12,046 bases of DNA from Clostridia bacterium (GCA_021202495.1 JAJQCX010000217.1:1-12046), one strand, 5' to 3'. Shown: positions 5,337-12,046, numbered from the stretch's first letter. Notes: a model not told the origin generated them from the sequence alone. Numbers and translations: made by a program.

Positions 5337-7514
5337 TCATTCGTCGAAAAGTCCGAGCTGTTTTCTGCCGGCGTCTTCGTCTTTCAGGTAGTAGCCGGCG
5401 GAGGGGAGGTTCTTTGCACGGTAGGGCTTGGGATTAGCCAAACAGTCGGTCGTTGTGACTGATTGCAGGAGGCTCTTTTTGCGAAGGGTCATCACTTGAA
5501 CGCCCTGAGAGGTGCGCGACGTTTTTGTGAGAATGTCGCCTGTGTTAAACACAACGCATTTGCCGTTATCGGAGAAGGCGGCAAGTTCGCAGTCCTCGGG
5601 GATAAAGAGAGCGTTCGCGAGCTCAAAGGTGCCGCAGTAGCCGCCGGTTAAGCGGCGGCGGTTCGTCTTTGTTTCGTAGCTTTTCATGTCTATCTTGGCA
5701 ATTTTGCCGTTTTTGAACGCAAAGAGCATGAAGCCTGTGTAATTATTGGAGGGGATTGCGTATATTATGCGCTCTCCTTCCTCAACACCGAGCAAATTCG
5801 GCAAAAAGTCGCCCATTGAGGAGGCTTTTGTGTCGCGAATGTCGGAAAGGCGCATTTTGTAGACGTTTTGGCGGTCGGAGAAGAACAGCATGTCCATTTT
5901 GTTTGACGCGTCAGCCTCAACGAGAATAGAATCGCCCTCCTTGAGCTTTTGCTCGCCGCCCGAACGCAGTGAAACGAGGGTTATTTTCTTGAAATAATTA
6001 TCGCGCGTCATAAAGACTTTGACGTTGTAATCGGGAATTTCGGTCACAATCGGTTCATCGGAAATCTCGGGCGGGTCGATGATTATCGTCTTGCGGTCGA
6101 CGCCGTATTTTTTCACAATTTCGTCAAGCTCGTCGGCAATGATTTTCTTTATGCGGCGGGTGCTTTCGGAGGCGGCGCGAAGGTCGGCAACTTCTTTTGT
6201 GAGGCTGTCAACCTCTTCGATTCGCTTTAAAATGTAGTCGCGGTTTAAATTGCGCAGCTTTATTTCGGCAACGTATTCCGCCTGGATGCGGTCGATGCCG
6301 AAGCCCTCCATGAGGTTGGGAACGACCATCGAATCCTCCGGCGTGTTGCGCACAATGGCGATTGCCTTGTCGATGTCAAGCAAAATTTCCTTCAATCCGA
6401 GCAAAAGGTGCAGCCTTGCCTCTTTTTTCTCGGCGTCGAAAACGAGGCGGCGGCGCGTGCAGCCGACACGGAAGTTAATCCAATGCTTTAAAATGTCGCG
6501 CACGCCCAAAACGAACGGCTCGCCGTCAATAAGGACATTGAAGTTGCAGCCGAAAACGTCCTCCAAAGGCGTTTGCTTGTAGAGCCTTTCCATCAGCTTT
6601 TCGGGGTCGGTTCCGCGCTTTAAGTCAATCGCAAGCTTTAAACCCGTCTTATCCGTCTCGTCGCGGACGTCGCTGACCTCGCGGAGCTTGCCGCCCTTTA
6701 TCATTTCGGCTAATTTGTCGATTATCGCCTCGGTTGAGGTTGTGTAGGGAATTTCGGTTATTTCGATAAGATTGTTCTTTTTGTCGTATGAATATTTTGC
6801 CCTCAGGCGCACCGAGCCGCGCCCGGTTTCGTATATTTTTTCAAACGCCTCTTCGTCGCGTATCAGATACGCGCCGGTTGAAAAGTCGGGTCCCGTGATG
6901 TAGTCCGAAACGCGCACTTTATCATCCTTCATCAGCGCTTTGGCGGCAAGGCACACCTCGCGCAGGTTGAATGATGCGATGTTTGACGCCATGCCGACCG
7001 CGATGCCCTGATTGGGGTTGACAAGAATGTTCGGGAAAGCGCAGGGCAAAAGGGTGGGCTCTTTCATCGTGGAGTCGTAGTTGTCGACAAATTCGACGGT
7101 ATTTTTGTCAGTGTCGCGGAAAACCTCCGCGGCAATGGGCGCAAGCTTGACCTCGGTGTAGCGGGCGGCGGCATATGCCATGTCACGGCTGTATTGCTTG
7201 CCGAAGTTACCCTTTGAATCGACAAATGGGTGCAGCAGCGCCTCGTGCCCTTCGGTGAGGCGCACCATCGTTTCGTAGATTGTCTGGTCGCCGTGGGGAT
7301 TGAGCCGCATTGTCTGCCCGACGACGTTCGCGCTTTTTGTGCGCCCGCCCTTTAAAAGCCCCATTGTGTACATGGTGTAGAGCAGCTTTCTGTGCGCGGG
7401 CTTAAAGCCGTCGATTTCGGGAATTGCACGCGAAACGATGACGCTCATGGCGTAGGGCATGTAATTTTCTTCAAGTGTTTCTGTGATGCGGCTTTCGCGA
7501 GCCGGATTATCCAT
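5337..7514 (-). CDS. parC: Type IIA topoisomerase subunit A, ParC-like
   Basis: This 725-aa protein is the DNA cleavage/religation subunit of a type IIA topoisomerase, which acts in DNA decatenation or supercoil control as an A2B2 complex. Visible features are the N-terminal breakage-reunion domain with IPEIDGFKPAHRK, the winged-helix NPHGDQTIYE (72-81), the catalytic tyrosine in AARYTE (Y119), the NPNQGIAVGMASNI segment, a coiled-coil tower and a short C-terminal beta-propeller with blades near KKITLVSL, VYKMRLSD and GKIAKIDMKS. No canonical GyrA box (QRRGGKG) is seen, so topoisomerase IV fits better than gyrase. The ATG at 7514 has AGGAG 9 nt upstream, whereas an in-frame TTG at 7523 abuts that site. 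The quinolone-contact Ser is Gln77 here and the Asp is Glu81. No subunit B gene is in the window. Confidence 0.9.
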   Translation of the reverse strand: MDNPARESRITETLEENYMPYAMSVIVSRAIPEIDGFKPAHRKLLYTMYTMGLLKGGRTKSANVVGQTMRLNPHGDQTIYETMVRLTEGHEALLHPFVDSKGNFGKQYSRDMAYAAARYTEVKLAPIAAEVFRDTDKNTVEFVDNYDSTMKEPTLLPCAFPNILVNPNQGIAVGMASNIASFNLREVCLAAKALMKDDKVRVSDYITGPDFSTGAYLIRDEEAFEKIYETGRGSVRLRAKYSYDKKNNLIEITEIPYTTSTEAIIDKLAEMIKGGKLREVSDVRDETDKTGLKLAIDLKRGTDPEKLMERLYKQTPLEDVFGCNFNVLIDGEPFVLGVRDILKHWINFRVGCTRRRLVFDAEKKEARLHLLLGLKEILLDIDKAIAIVRNTPEDSMVVPNLMEGFGIDRIQAEYVAEIKLRNLNRDYILKRIEEVDSLTKEVADLRAASESTRRIKKIIADELDEIVKKYGVDRKTIIIDPPEISDEPIVTEIPDYNVKVFMTRDNYFKKITLVSLRSGGEQKLKEGDSILVEADASNKMDMLFFSDRQNVYKMRLSDIRDTKASSMGDFLPNLLGVEEGERIIYAIPSNNYTGFMLFAFKNGKIAKIDMKSYETKTNRRRLTGGYCGTFELANALFIPEDCELAAFSDNGKCVVFNTGDILTKTSRTSQGVQVMTLRKKSLLQSVTTTDCLANPKPYRAKNLPSAGYYLKDEDAGRKQLGLFDE

Positions 7515-7535
7515 ATCAGTCAACTCCTGATTTAG

Positions 7536-7940
7536 TTAAATATTATCTTCTTCGATTTCGGCGATTTTTGCCGCCAATGTGGTTTTTAAGTTGATAAAAG
7601 CCGCGGTATATTGCGTCTTTATCCGATTGAGCATTTCAATGATTTTGTTTTCATTATAGACGTGCGCGGCAATGTTTCTGTCTTTTAACATTCCGAGCCA
7701 TGCTTCCTCATCATTGACAAAGCCGTATGAAAAGCCGAGCTTTATTATCTCGCGCGGCGAGCCAAGCAGCGTGGGATTTGCGCCGTGAGATTTTAAAACC
7801 TCTTGCATAGCTTTCCATGCTGAATCAAAAACGTTATAGAATTGAAAAACTATGCCTGTTCGATAGATTACGTTTTCTCTTGCGAGATTATAGTCGACAG
7901 GCTGAAGAATATCGAGTTCTTTTGAAAAAATTTCGTACAT
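7536..7940 (-). CDS. HEPN-family nucleotidyltransferase substrate-binding protein (HI0074-like)
   Basis: This 134-aa helical protein resembles the HI0074 family, a HEPN-superfamily partner of minimal nucleotidyltransferases in toxin-antitoxin-like pairs. The core motifs are QFYNVFDSAWKAMQ (33-46), SPREIIKLGFSYG (61-73) and R88-N-I-A-A-H93-V-Y95, which fits the Rx4HxY HEPN signature. In characterised MntA-HepT pairs this motif is the RNase active site, and its Tyr is the AMPylation target. The length is normal for the family. The ATG at 7940 has GAGG 8 nt upstream inside the end of deoB-cdd, and the gap is 5 nt. The next gene is 21 nt downstream, so the gene is embedded in the nucleoside operon. 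No nucleotidyltransferase gene is adjacent, which is unusual. RNase activity is not proven by sequence. Confidence 0.75.
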   Translation of the reverse strand: MYEIFSKELDILQPVDYNLARENVIYRTGIVFQFYNVFDSAWKAMQEVLKSHGANPTLLGSPREIIKLGFSYGFVNDEEAWLGMLKDRNIAAHVYNENKIIEMLNRIKTQYTAAFINLKTTLAAKIAEIEEDNI

Positions 7941-7945
7941 TGTTT

Positions 7946-9406
7946 TTACCTCAAATTCTCCGCGCCGAAAGAGCTCGGCAGGAGGGCGGAGAGGGTGGTG
8001 TGCATTGTGGGGGTTATTATTTCAAAATCGTCGGAGCAAAATTCGCGCATGAACTGGCGGCACACGCCGCAGGGGGCGGATGTGACGGCGATGCGGGAAA
8101 AGCTGCGGTAGCCTTCGCATATGGCTCTGACAAATGCGCTGCGTTCGGCGCAGATTGTGGGAGAATATGCCGCGTTTTCGATGTTAAAGCCTGTGAAAAC
8201 TGTGCCGTCGGATGCCTCAAGCGCCGCACCGACGCGGTAGGACGAATAGGGCGCGTAGGCGTTTTCGGCGGCTGAAAACGCGGAATTTAAAAGACTTGTT
8301 CCGAGCTTATCCAAAACGAATTTTGAAATAAAGTCAAAGCCTTCGATTTTGCCGAGCGGCTTTGGCGCAAGGCTTTTTGAATAAATGAGAAGCGGCACGT
8401 TTTCGCGCGTGTGGTCGGTCGATTTGTCGCCCGGGTCGCAGCCGTGGTCGGCGGTGATAATGAGCAAGTCGCCCTCTTGCATTTTGTCGAAAAAGGCGGG
8501 AAGCGCCGCGTCAAATTCGTTTAGTGCATTTGCGTAGCCTACGGCATCGTTGCGGTGCCCGTAAAGCATGTCAAAATCGACTAAGTTTGTAAAGCAAAGC
8601 CCCGTGAAGTCCTCGCCCAAAAGCTTTATTGTTTCGCATATTCCTTCGGTGTTGGAATGGGTCATTATCGAGCGCGTCATGCCGCGTCCCGCGAAAATGT
8701 CGGTTATTTTGCCGACGGCAATTACCGATTGATGAAGAGAGATATCGTCTAACATATTGTGCGGCGGGGCGAGCGAAAAATCCCGCCGCGAGGCGGTTCT
8801 TTTATATGAGCCGCTTGCGCCTGTGAATGGACGCGCAATCACGCGGGCGACGGCGTGCTCGCCGCAGAGAATTTCCCGTGCCTTGCGGCAGGCGAAATAG
8901 AGCTCGTCGAGCGGAACAACATCCTCGTGCGCGGCAATCTGAAAAACGCTGTCGGCTGAGGTATAGACGATAAAGTCGCCGCTTTTTATATGTTCGTCGC
9001 CGTAATCGCGGATAGCCTCGGTTCCGGAATAGGGCTTGTTGCACAAAACGCCGCGCCCCGTTGCGGCGCGGAATTTTTGAATTATTTCATCGGGAAAGCC
9101 TGCGGGGTAAGTAGGAAAAGGCTTTTCGGAAATGACGCCCGCCATTTCCCAGTGACCTGTGGTGGTGTCCTTCCCCACAGAGCGTTCGGCGCACTTGCCC
9201 CATGAGGCAATCGGCGCGTCCTCGCGTCCCAAAAAGGAGAGCGAATCAATGTTGCCGAGCCCCATTTTAAGCATGTTGGGAATGTTGAGCTTTCCCGTAT
9301 TATAGACGCTTTTTAATGTGTGCGATCCTTCGTCGCCGAAAAGAGCGGCATCGTCCGCTTCGCCGCAGCCGCAGCTGTCGAGGACGATGAGAAAAATTCG
9401 TTTCAT
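7946..9406 (-). CDS. deoB: Phosphopentomutase-cytidine deaminase fusion (DeoB-Cdd)
   Basis: This 486-aa protein carries two enzymes. Residues 1-368 are phosphopentomutase, which interconverts (deoxy)ribose-1-P and -5-P. Metal ligands by family comparison are D10, D279, H284, D320, H321 and H332, the phospho-Thr is T81 in GKDTTTGHWE, and SADS has D152. Residues about 372-486 are a tetrameric-type cytidine deaminase, with substrate motif FNIEN (407-411), the zinc/catalytic CAE (C419, E421) and PCGVC (C446, C449). The loop before PCxxC is about seven residues shorter than usual. DeoB keeps its end nearly intact, so the junction is short (around GTSLLNSAF, 369-377). The frame is open across the junction. 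The gene starts with an ATGA overlap with deoD and AAGGAG 7 nt upstream. Deamination supplies uridine for Udp, and the mutase feeds DeoC. Confidence 0.92.
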   Translation of the reverse strand: MKRIFLIVLDSCGCGEADDAALFGDEGSHTLKSVYNTGKLNIPNMLKMGLGNIDSLSFLGREDAPIASWGKCAERSVGKDTTTGHWEMAGVISEKPFPTYPAGFPDEIIQKFRAATGRGVLCNKPYSGTEAIRDYGDEHIKSGDFIVYTSADSVFQIAAHEDVVPLDELYFACRKAREILCGEHAVARVIARPFTGASGSYKRTASRRDFSLAPPHNMLDDISLHQSVIAVGKITDIFAGRGMTRSIMTHSNTEGICETIKLLGEDFTGLCFTNLVDFDMLYGHRNDAVGYANALNEFDAALPAFFDKMQEGDLLIITADHGCDPGDKSTDHTRENVPLLIYSKSLAPKPLGKIEGFDFISKFVLDKLGTSLLNSAFSAAENAYAPYSSYRVGAALEASDGTVFTGFNIENAAYSPTICAERSAFVRAICEGYRSFSRIAVTSAPCGVCRQFMREFCSDDFEIITPTMHTTLSALLPSSFGAENLR

Positions 9407-10125
9407 ATATTTTCTCCTTCGGCGGAAACCGCGACTTCGAGCGCCGTTTCAATCATATCGTTAAACGTTCTCTCGCGCTCGGCGGCGCTCGTTTCCTCGC
9501 CGGTCAAAAGATGGTCCGAAACCGTGAGGATTGAAAGTGCGCGGCGGGAGAGGCGGGCGGCTGTCATGTAAAGCGCCGCGCTCTCCATTTCAACTGCCAA
9601 AACGCCCATTTTGCGCCACGCGTCGGTGGCGGTTGTGTTGTCGTTATAAAAATAATCCGACGAAAGCACGTTGCCGACGGCATAGCGCAGCTTTTTTTCG
9701 CCCGCGATTTGGGCGGCGGTGCGCAAAAGACTGAAATCCGCAATCGGCGCAAACGTGCCGGGGAGATTGTACTGCGCGGCAAAGCGCGAATCGGTACACG
9801 CGCCCTGGGCGATTATAATGTCGCGCAGGTGAACGCTCTCGCTCATTCCGCCGGCGCTGCCGACGCGGATGATGTTTTCAACATTGTAAAACGAAAAGAG
9901 CTCATACGAATAAATGCCGATAGAAGGCTGACCCATGCCGCTTGCCATGACGGAAACGGGCGTCGATTTATAAAGCCCCGTGTAGCCCTGAATGCCGCGG
10001 ACGTTATTGACGAGCGCGGCGTTTTCAAGATATTCCTCGGCAATGAATTTCGCGCGGAGCGGGTCGCCCGGCATGAGCACCGTTTTCGCGAACGCCCCGC
10101 AGGGCGCTTCATTGTGCGCTGTCAT
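9403..10125 (-). CDS. deoD: Purine nucleoside phosphorylase, DeoD type
   Basis: This is the hexameric-type purine nucleoside phosphorylase. It splits purine (deoxy)nucleosides with phosphate into base and (deoxy)ribose-1-P in the cytoplasm. Visible motifs are the phosphate-binding MPGDPLRAKFIAE, ASGMGQPSIGIYSYELF, RVGSAGG, VEMESAALY for ribose binding and TVSDHLLTGE with the catalytic Asp. The length is about 240 aa, normal for the family. ATGs occur at 10134, 10131 and 10125. I chose 10125 because GGAG is then 10 nt upstream and the distance to GDPLR matches known DeoD proteins; 10131 remains possible. The gene overlaps deoC by 17 nt and deoB-cdd by 4 nt (ATGA), pointing to translational coupling. 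Its product, deoxyribose-1-P, is the substrate of the next gene's mutase domain. Confidence 0.95.
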   Translation of the reverse strand: MTAHNEAPCGAFAKTVLMPGDPLRAKFIAEEYLENAALVNNVRGIQGYTGLYKSTPVSVMASGMGQPSIGIYSYELFSFYNVENIIRVGSAGGMSESVHLRDIIIAQGACTDSRFAAQYNLPGTFAPIADFSLLRTAAQIAGEKKLRYAVGNVLSSDYFYNDNTTATDAWRKMGVLAVEMESAALYMTAARLSRRALSILTVSDHLLTGEETSAAERERTFNDMIETALEVAVSAEGENI

Positions 10126-10789
10126 GTTCATCATTCTCCTTTACAAGCCCGACTATTCTGCTGCAGCCTATTCTGTCCGCTCCGAGCGCGATAAATTCTT
10201 CCGCGTCCTCTAAAGTGGAAATGCCGCCCGCGGCTTTGATGAGCGTGCCGCCCGAAATGTGGTCTTTAAAGAGCTTCACGTCCTCCTTTGTCGCGCCGCC
10301 CGCAGAAAAGCCGGTCGATGTTTTAATATATTCCGCGTCCGAGCGGGAAATTATTTCGCAGAGAGTAATTTTTTCTTCCTCGGTCAAAAGGCAGGTTTCG
10401 ACAATTACTTTAACAACGCGGCTGCACGAAAGCCGAACAGAATTTATTTCATCCGCCACCGCGCCGTAGTTTTTCGCCTTGACGTTCGCAAGGTTAATAA
10501 CCATGTCAATCTCGTCCGCCCCGTTATACGCCGCCTCGCGCGCCTCGTAGCATTTGGTGGAAACCGTGGAATACCCGTTCGGAAAGCCGATAACCGTGCA
10601 GATTTTCACTCTTCCCGCGGTGTAGCGTGCCGCCTCTCTCACAAAGCAGGGCGCAATGCAGACAGACGCCGTGTTGTATGAAATGGCATCGTCAATCAAA
10701 AGACGAACGTCGGCAAAAGTCGCGTCGGGCTTTAAAAGTGTGTGGTCACAGTGCGAAAGAATTTCGCTTGCAGTCATTTTCATATTCAT
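10109..10789 (-). CDS. deoC: Deoxyribose-phosphate aldolase
   Basis: This 226-aa class I aldolase cleaves 2-deoxyribose-5-P to acetaldehyde and glyceraldehyde-3-P, the last step of deoxynucleoside breakdown. The Schiff-base Lys is K156 in YIKTSTG, the activating Asp is D95 in ADEIDMVIN, and K185 in LIKAAGG is the second conserved Lys. The TIM-barrel starts at CDHTLLKPDAT. I chose the ATG at 10789, with GGAG 8 nt upstream. The frame is open to 10843, but the extra residues are encoded by the hairpin-rich spacer and do not look like DeoC. It is the first gene of the deo operon. No clear promoter is seen between it and udp, so it may be read from the udp promoter through the structured spacer. 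Confidence 0.95.
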   Translation of the reverse strand: MNMKMTASEILSHCDHTLLKPDATFADVRLLIDDAISYNTASVCIAPCFVREAARYTAGRVKICTVIGFPNGYSTVSTKCYEAREAAYNGADEIDMVINLANVKAKNYGAVADEINSVRLSCSRVVKVIVETCLLTEEEKITLCEIISRSDAEYIKTSTGFSAGGATKEDVKLFKDHISGGTLIKAAGGISTLEDAEEFIALGADRIGCSRIVGLVKENDEHDSAQ

Positions 10790-10810
10790 TATCCCCTCTC
10801 CAAAGTTACG

Positions 10811-11049
10811 GTTCAGCCGCTTCGCGGCTGAACACGGGGACAAGCTCCGCTTTTCCCCGTAAACCTCTTTTCACATCGCGCGCTTACGCTTACGGACGCT
10901 TACAGCGTCCTACCGCGATAGAGGTGTCAAAAACCAAAGACGCTTTGGTTTTTGACGATTTTACGCGGGGGAATTTCCTCCCCCGCGCCCCCTCCGCAGA
11001 GACAACGCGGAGCGTTTTCTCTGCGCTCTTTTCGGCGTGTGAGCTCACA
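10811..11049. repeat. Array of six tandem hairpins plus a palindrome between deoC and udp
   Basis: The 284-bp gap between udp and deoC holds no gene, but it is packed with perfect or near-perfect dyads. The first is 10811-10833 (10-bp arms, TTC loop). The second is 10834-10860 (ACGGGGA/TCCCCGT with inner AAGC/GCTT, TCC loop). The third is 10863-10925 (ACCTCT/AGAGGT, ATCGCG/CGCGAT and GGACGC/GCGTCC nested). The fourth is 10926-10956 (14-bp arms, ACG loop), the fifth 10964-10987 (CGCGGGGGA/TCCCCCGCG) and the sixth 10995-11025 (CGCAGAGA/TCTCTGCG with inner AACGC/GCGTT, GGA loop). The palindrome TGTGAGCTCACA lies at 11038-11049. Several abut directly. As RNA from the udp side, this would be a highly structured leader or spacer for deoC. 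Confidence 0.85.
10926..10956 (-). terminator. Possible terminator or attenuator hairpin in the udp-deoC spacer
   Basis: This is a perfect 14-bp inverted repeat, GTCAAAAACCAAAG and CTTTGGTTTTTGAC, with a 3-nt loop. The core CCAAAG/CTTTGG is followed by TTTTT in both orientations, so it resembles a bidirectional intrinsic terminator, though the core is GC-poor and the T-run pairs with the A-run. It could partly separate udp from the deo operon. Confidence 0.45.
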
Positions 11050-11073
11050 TTACATGGTTGAACTGTAACAAAT

Positions 11074-11838
11074 TTACTGTTGTATCAATATTTTTAATGC
11101 CTCAATTGCGCATTTCACTGCGCTTTCCGTGTCGTGGCAAAGCGTTTCGGGCATATTTTTTGCTCTCCTCTCTTGGTTTCCGACGATGGAGAGAACGCTT
11201 CCCACGCGGACGCGTCTGACGGAGCCTGCGATAAAAAGCGCGGCGGATTCCATTTCGGAGGCAAGTGCGCCCGAGGCAAGCCAAGAGCGCCACTTTTGCT
11301 CAAGCTCAAAGCCGACCGGCATTGAGGACGGGTCGTGCTGACCGTAGAAAGAGTCCTTGCACTGGACAACGCCCAAGTGATATTTTGCTCCGATTTTTTC
11401 GGCAGCCTGCGCGAGTGCGAGCGTGACCGAAAAATCGCTGACCGCCGGGTATTCTATCGGCGCGTATTCGCGGCTCGTCCCCTCGGCGCGGATTGCGCCG
11501 GTTGCGATGACAACGTCGCCCGCGCACACATCGAGCGCCATGCCGCCCGCCGTGCCGACGCGGATGAAGGTGTCACAGCCTATGTGGCACAGTTCCTCTA
11601 AGGCGATTGCCGCCGAAGCTCCGCCGATGCCGGTTGAACATACGCTGACCTTTTCGCCGCAAAGATAACCGCTGAACGTCATAAATTCACGGTTGGAGGC
11701 GACAAGTTCGGAAGAATCAAAGTAAGAAGCTATCTTTGCGCATCTTCCCGGATCGCCCGGAAGAAGAACAAAACGCCCCGCGTCGCCCTTTTTTAAGCCG
11801 ATGTGATATTCCTTCTCCTCAGAGTATACAAGCGCCAT
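11074..11838 (-). CDS. udp: Uridine phosphorylase
   Basis: This 254-aa cytoplasmic enzyme of the nucleoside phosphorylase-I family splits uridine with phosphate into uracil and ribose-1-P. Visible motifs are the phosphate-binding LLPGDPGR (25-32), STGIGGASAAIALEEL, RVGTAGG (93-99), QCKDSFYGQHDP and SEMESAALF. The FYGQ segment and MPV favour uridine phosphorylase over the purine enzyme DeoD, which is encoded separately nearby. The ATG at 11838 has GGAGG 9 nt upstream (11848-11852). A good promoter lies at 11874-11902, and the gene is divergent from a response regulator gene. Its substrate can be made by the Cdd domain encoded downstream on the same strand, and its product ribose-1-P is a substrate for DeoB. 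Confidence 0.93.
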   Translation of the reverse strand: MALVYSEEKEYHIGLKKGDAGRFVLLPGDPGRCAKIASYFDSSELVASNREFMTFSGYLCGEKVSVCSTGIGGASAAIALEELCHIGCDTFIRVGTAGGMALDVCAGDVVIATGAIRAEGTSREYAPIEYPAVSDFSVTLALAQAAEKIGAKYHLGVVQCKDSFYGQHDPSSMPVGFELEQKWRSWLASGALASEMESAALFIAGSVRRVRVGSVLSIVGNQERRAKNMPETLCHDTESAVKCAIEALKILIQQ

Positions 11839-11873
11839 AGGAATACGCCTCCAATCAAATATTTTATATATTT

Positions 11874-11902
11874 ATTTTACCATAATTACCGCGAAACGTC
11901 AA
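11874..11902 (-). promoter_or_regulatory. Sigma-A promoter of udp
   Basis: On the minus strand the -35 is TTGACG (11897-11902) and the -10 is TAAAAT (11874-11879), with a 17-bp spacer. Each hexamer matches five of six consensus bases. The start point would be near 11867, giving a leader of about 29 nt that contains the GGAGG site. It may also drive the deo operon downstream. Confidence 0.85.
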
Positions 11903-11939
11903 GGAGAGAAAAAGAAGCGAGATTTTAAAAAGAACGATG

Positions 11940-11968
11940 TTTACAATTAAACGAAATTGTGATAAACT
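11940..11968 (+). promoter_or_regulatory. Promoter of the divergent response regulator gene
   Basis: TTTACA (11940-11945) and TAAACT (11963-11968) are separated by 17 bp, matching five and four of six consensus bases. The start point near 11975 leaves a leader of about 26 nt with AAGGGG at 11988-11993, 7 nt before the ATG. It lies back-to-back with the udp promoter, 37 bp away. Confidence 0.7.
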
Positions 11969-12000
11969 ATCTAATATATGAGTTTGGAAGGGGACGGGGA

Positions 12001-12046
12001 ATGAGCGTGAAAAAGATACTTTTTGTTGACGATGAAAAGCCGATTG
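12001..12046 (+). CDS. Response regulator, N-terminal fragment (cut by window end)
   Basis: Only 15 codons are visible, reading MSVKKILFVDDEKPI. The pattern of hydrophobic strand, then VDDE, is the start of a receiver (CheY-like) domain, whose paired acidic residues bind Mg2+ next to the phosphoryl-accepting Asp. The rest, including any output domain, is outside the window, so the regulated genes cannot be told. It has a ribosome site and a promoter of its own and diverges from udp. A link to nucleoside genes is possible from position only. Confidence 0.82.
   Translation, partial: MSVKKILFVDDEKPI

Noticed and set aside
7817..8275. 152-codon plus-strand open frame over the end of deoB-cdd
   Set aside because: It is opposite the Cdd domain, whose catalytic motifs are intact, and has a Gly/Ala/Cys-rich translation typical of an antisense frame.
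7946..9406. DeoB-Cdd fusion as a frameshift artefact
   Set aside because: Both domains are intact in a single frame, with a near-complete DeoB end and a natural Cdd start. An artefact that fused them would normally damage one of them. Not excluded, but unlikely.
10925..10930. TTGACA on the minus strand as a -35 box for deoC
   Set aside because: It is part of the 14-bp hairpin and no plausible -10 lies 16-18 bp downstream.
11038..11049. TGTGAGCTCACA palindrome as a CRP-type operator
   Set aside because: The half-sites match, but the spacer is 2 bp instead of 6 bp and it lies at the 3' end of udp, not at a promoter. It is kept only as part of the hairpin array.
1..12046. CRISPR array, tRNA, rRNA, transposase or phage genes
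   Set aside because: No regularly spaced repeats, cloverleaf, ribosomal RNA stretch or recombinase/transposase motif was seen on either strand.

Overview
The window looks like a chromosomal segment of an anaerobic Firmicute, probably class Clostridia. The evidence is the set of protein types (DeoC, DeoD and DeoB of Gram-positive type, a short ParC-like topoisomerase subunit, a tetrameric-type cytidine deaminase with Cys zinc ligands), strong AGGAGG-like ribosome binding sites, vegetative sigma-A promoters and dispersed short palindromes. No database was searched, so the taxonomic call is an inference.

Region 1 (about 60-5336) is a five-gene operon on the minus strand. It reads from a perfect-consensus promoter (TTGACA, 17 bp, TATAAT) at 4949-4977 down to position 104. 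In transcription order it encodes a 577-aa coiled-coil protein with a C-terminal membrane hairpin, a 98-aa zinc-ribbon/proline-rich protein, a 152-aa helical protein, a 524-aa Ycf46-like AAA+ ATPase and a 164-aa protein with a Gln-rich N-terminus. Only the ATPase and the zinc ribbon can be tied to families. The rest is unrecognised, and this is the best candidate here for an undescribed system, plausibly an AAA+ machine working with a membrane-anchored partner. A 41/42-bp imperfect direct repeat lies at each end of the block (62-102 and 5295-5336), each copy directly after a stop codon.

Region 2 (5337-10789) is a tightly packed minus-strand operon: deoC, deoD, a deoB-cdd fusion, a HEPN/nucleotidyltransferase-substrate-binding protein without its usual partner, and a ParC-like topoisomerase subunit A. 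Overlaps or very short gaps join the genes. DeoC, DeoD, DeoB and Cdd, together with Udp upstream, form a nucleoside salvage/catabolism set: nucleosides are phosphorolysed, deoxyribose/ribose-1-P is isomerised to the 5-P, dR5P is cleaved to acetaldehyde and glyceraldehyde-3-P, and cytidine is deaminated to uridine for Udp.

Region 3 (10790-11073) is a gene-free spacer filled with six consecutive hairpins and a palindrome. It separates deoC from udp.

Region 4 (11074-12046) holds udp on the minus strand with its own good promoter. Divergent from it is the start of a plus-strand response regulator gene, also with a good promoter, cut by the window edge.
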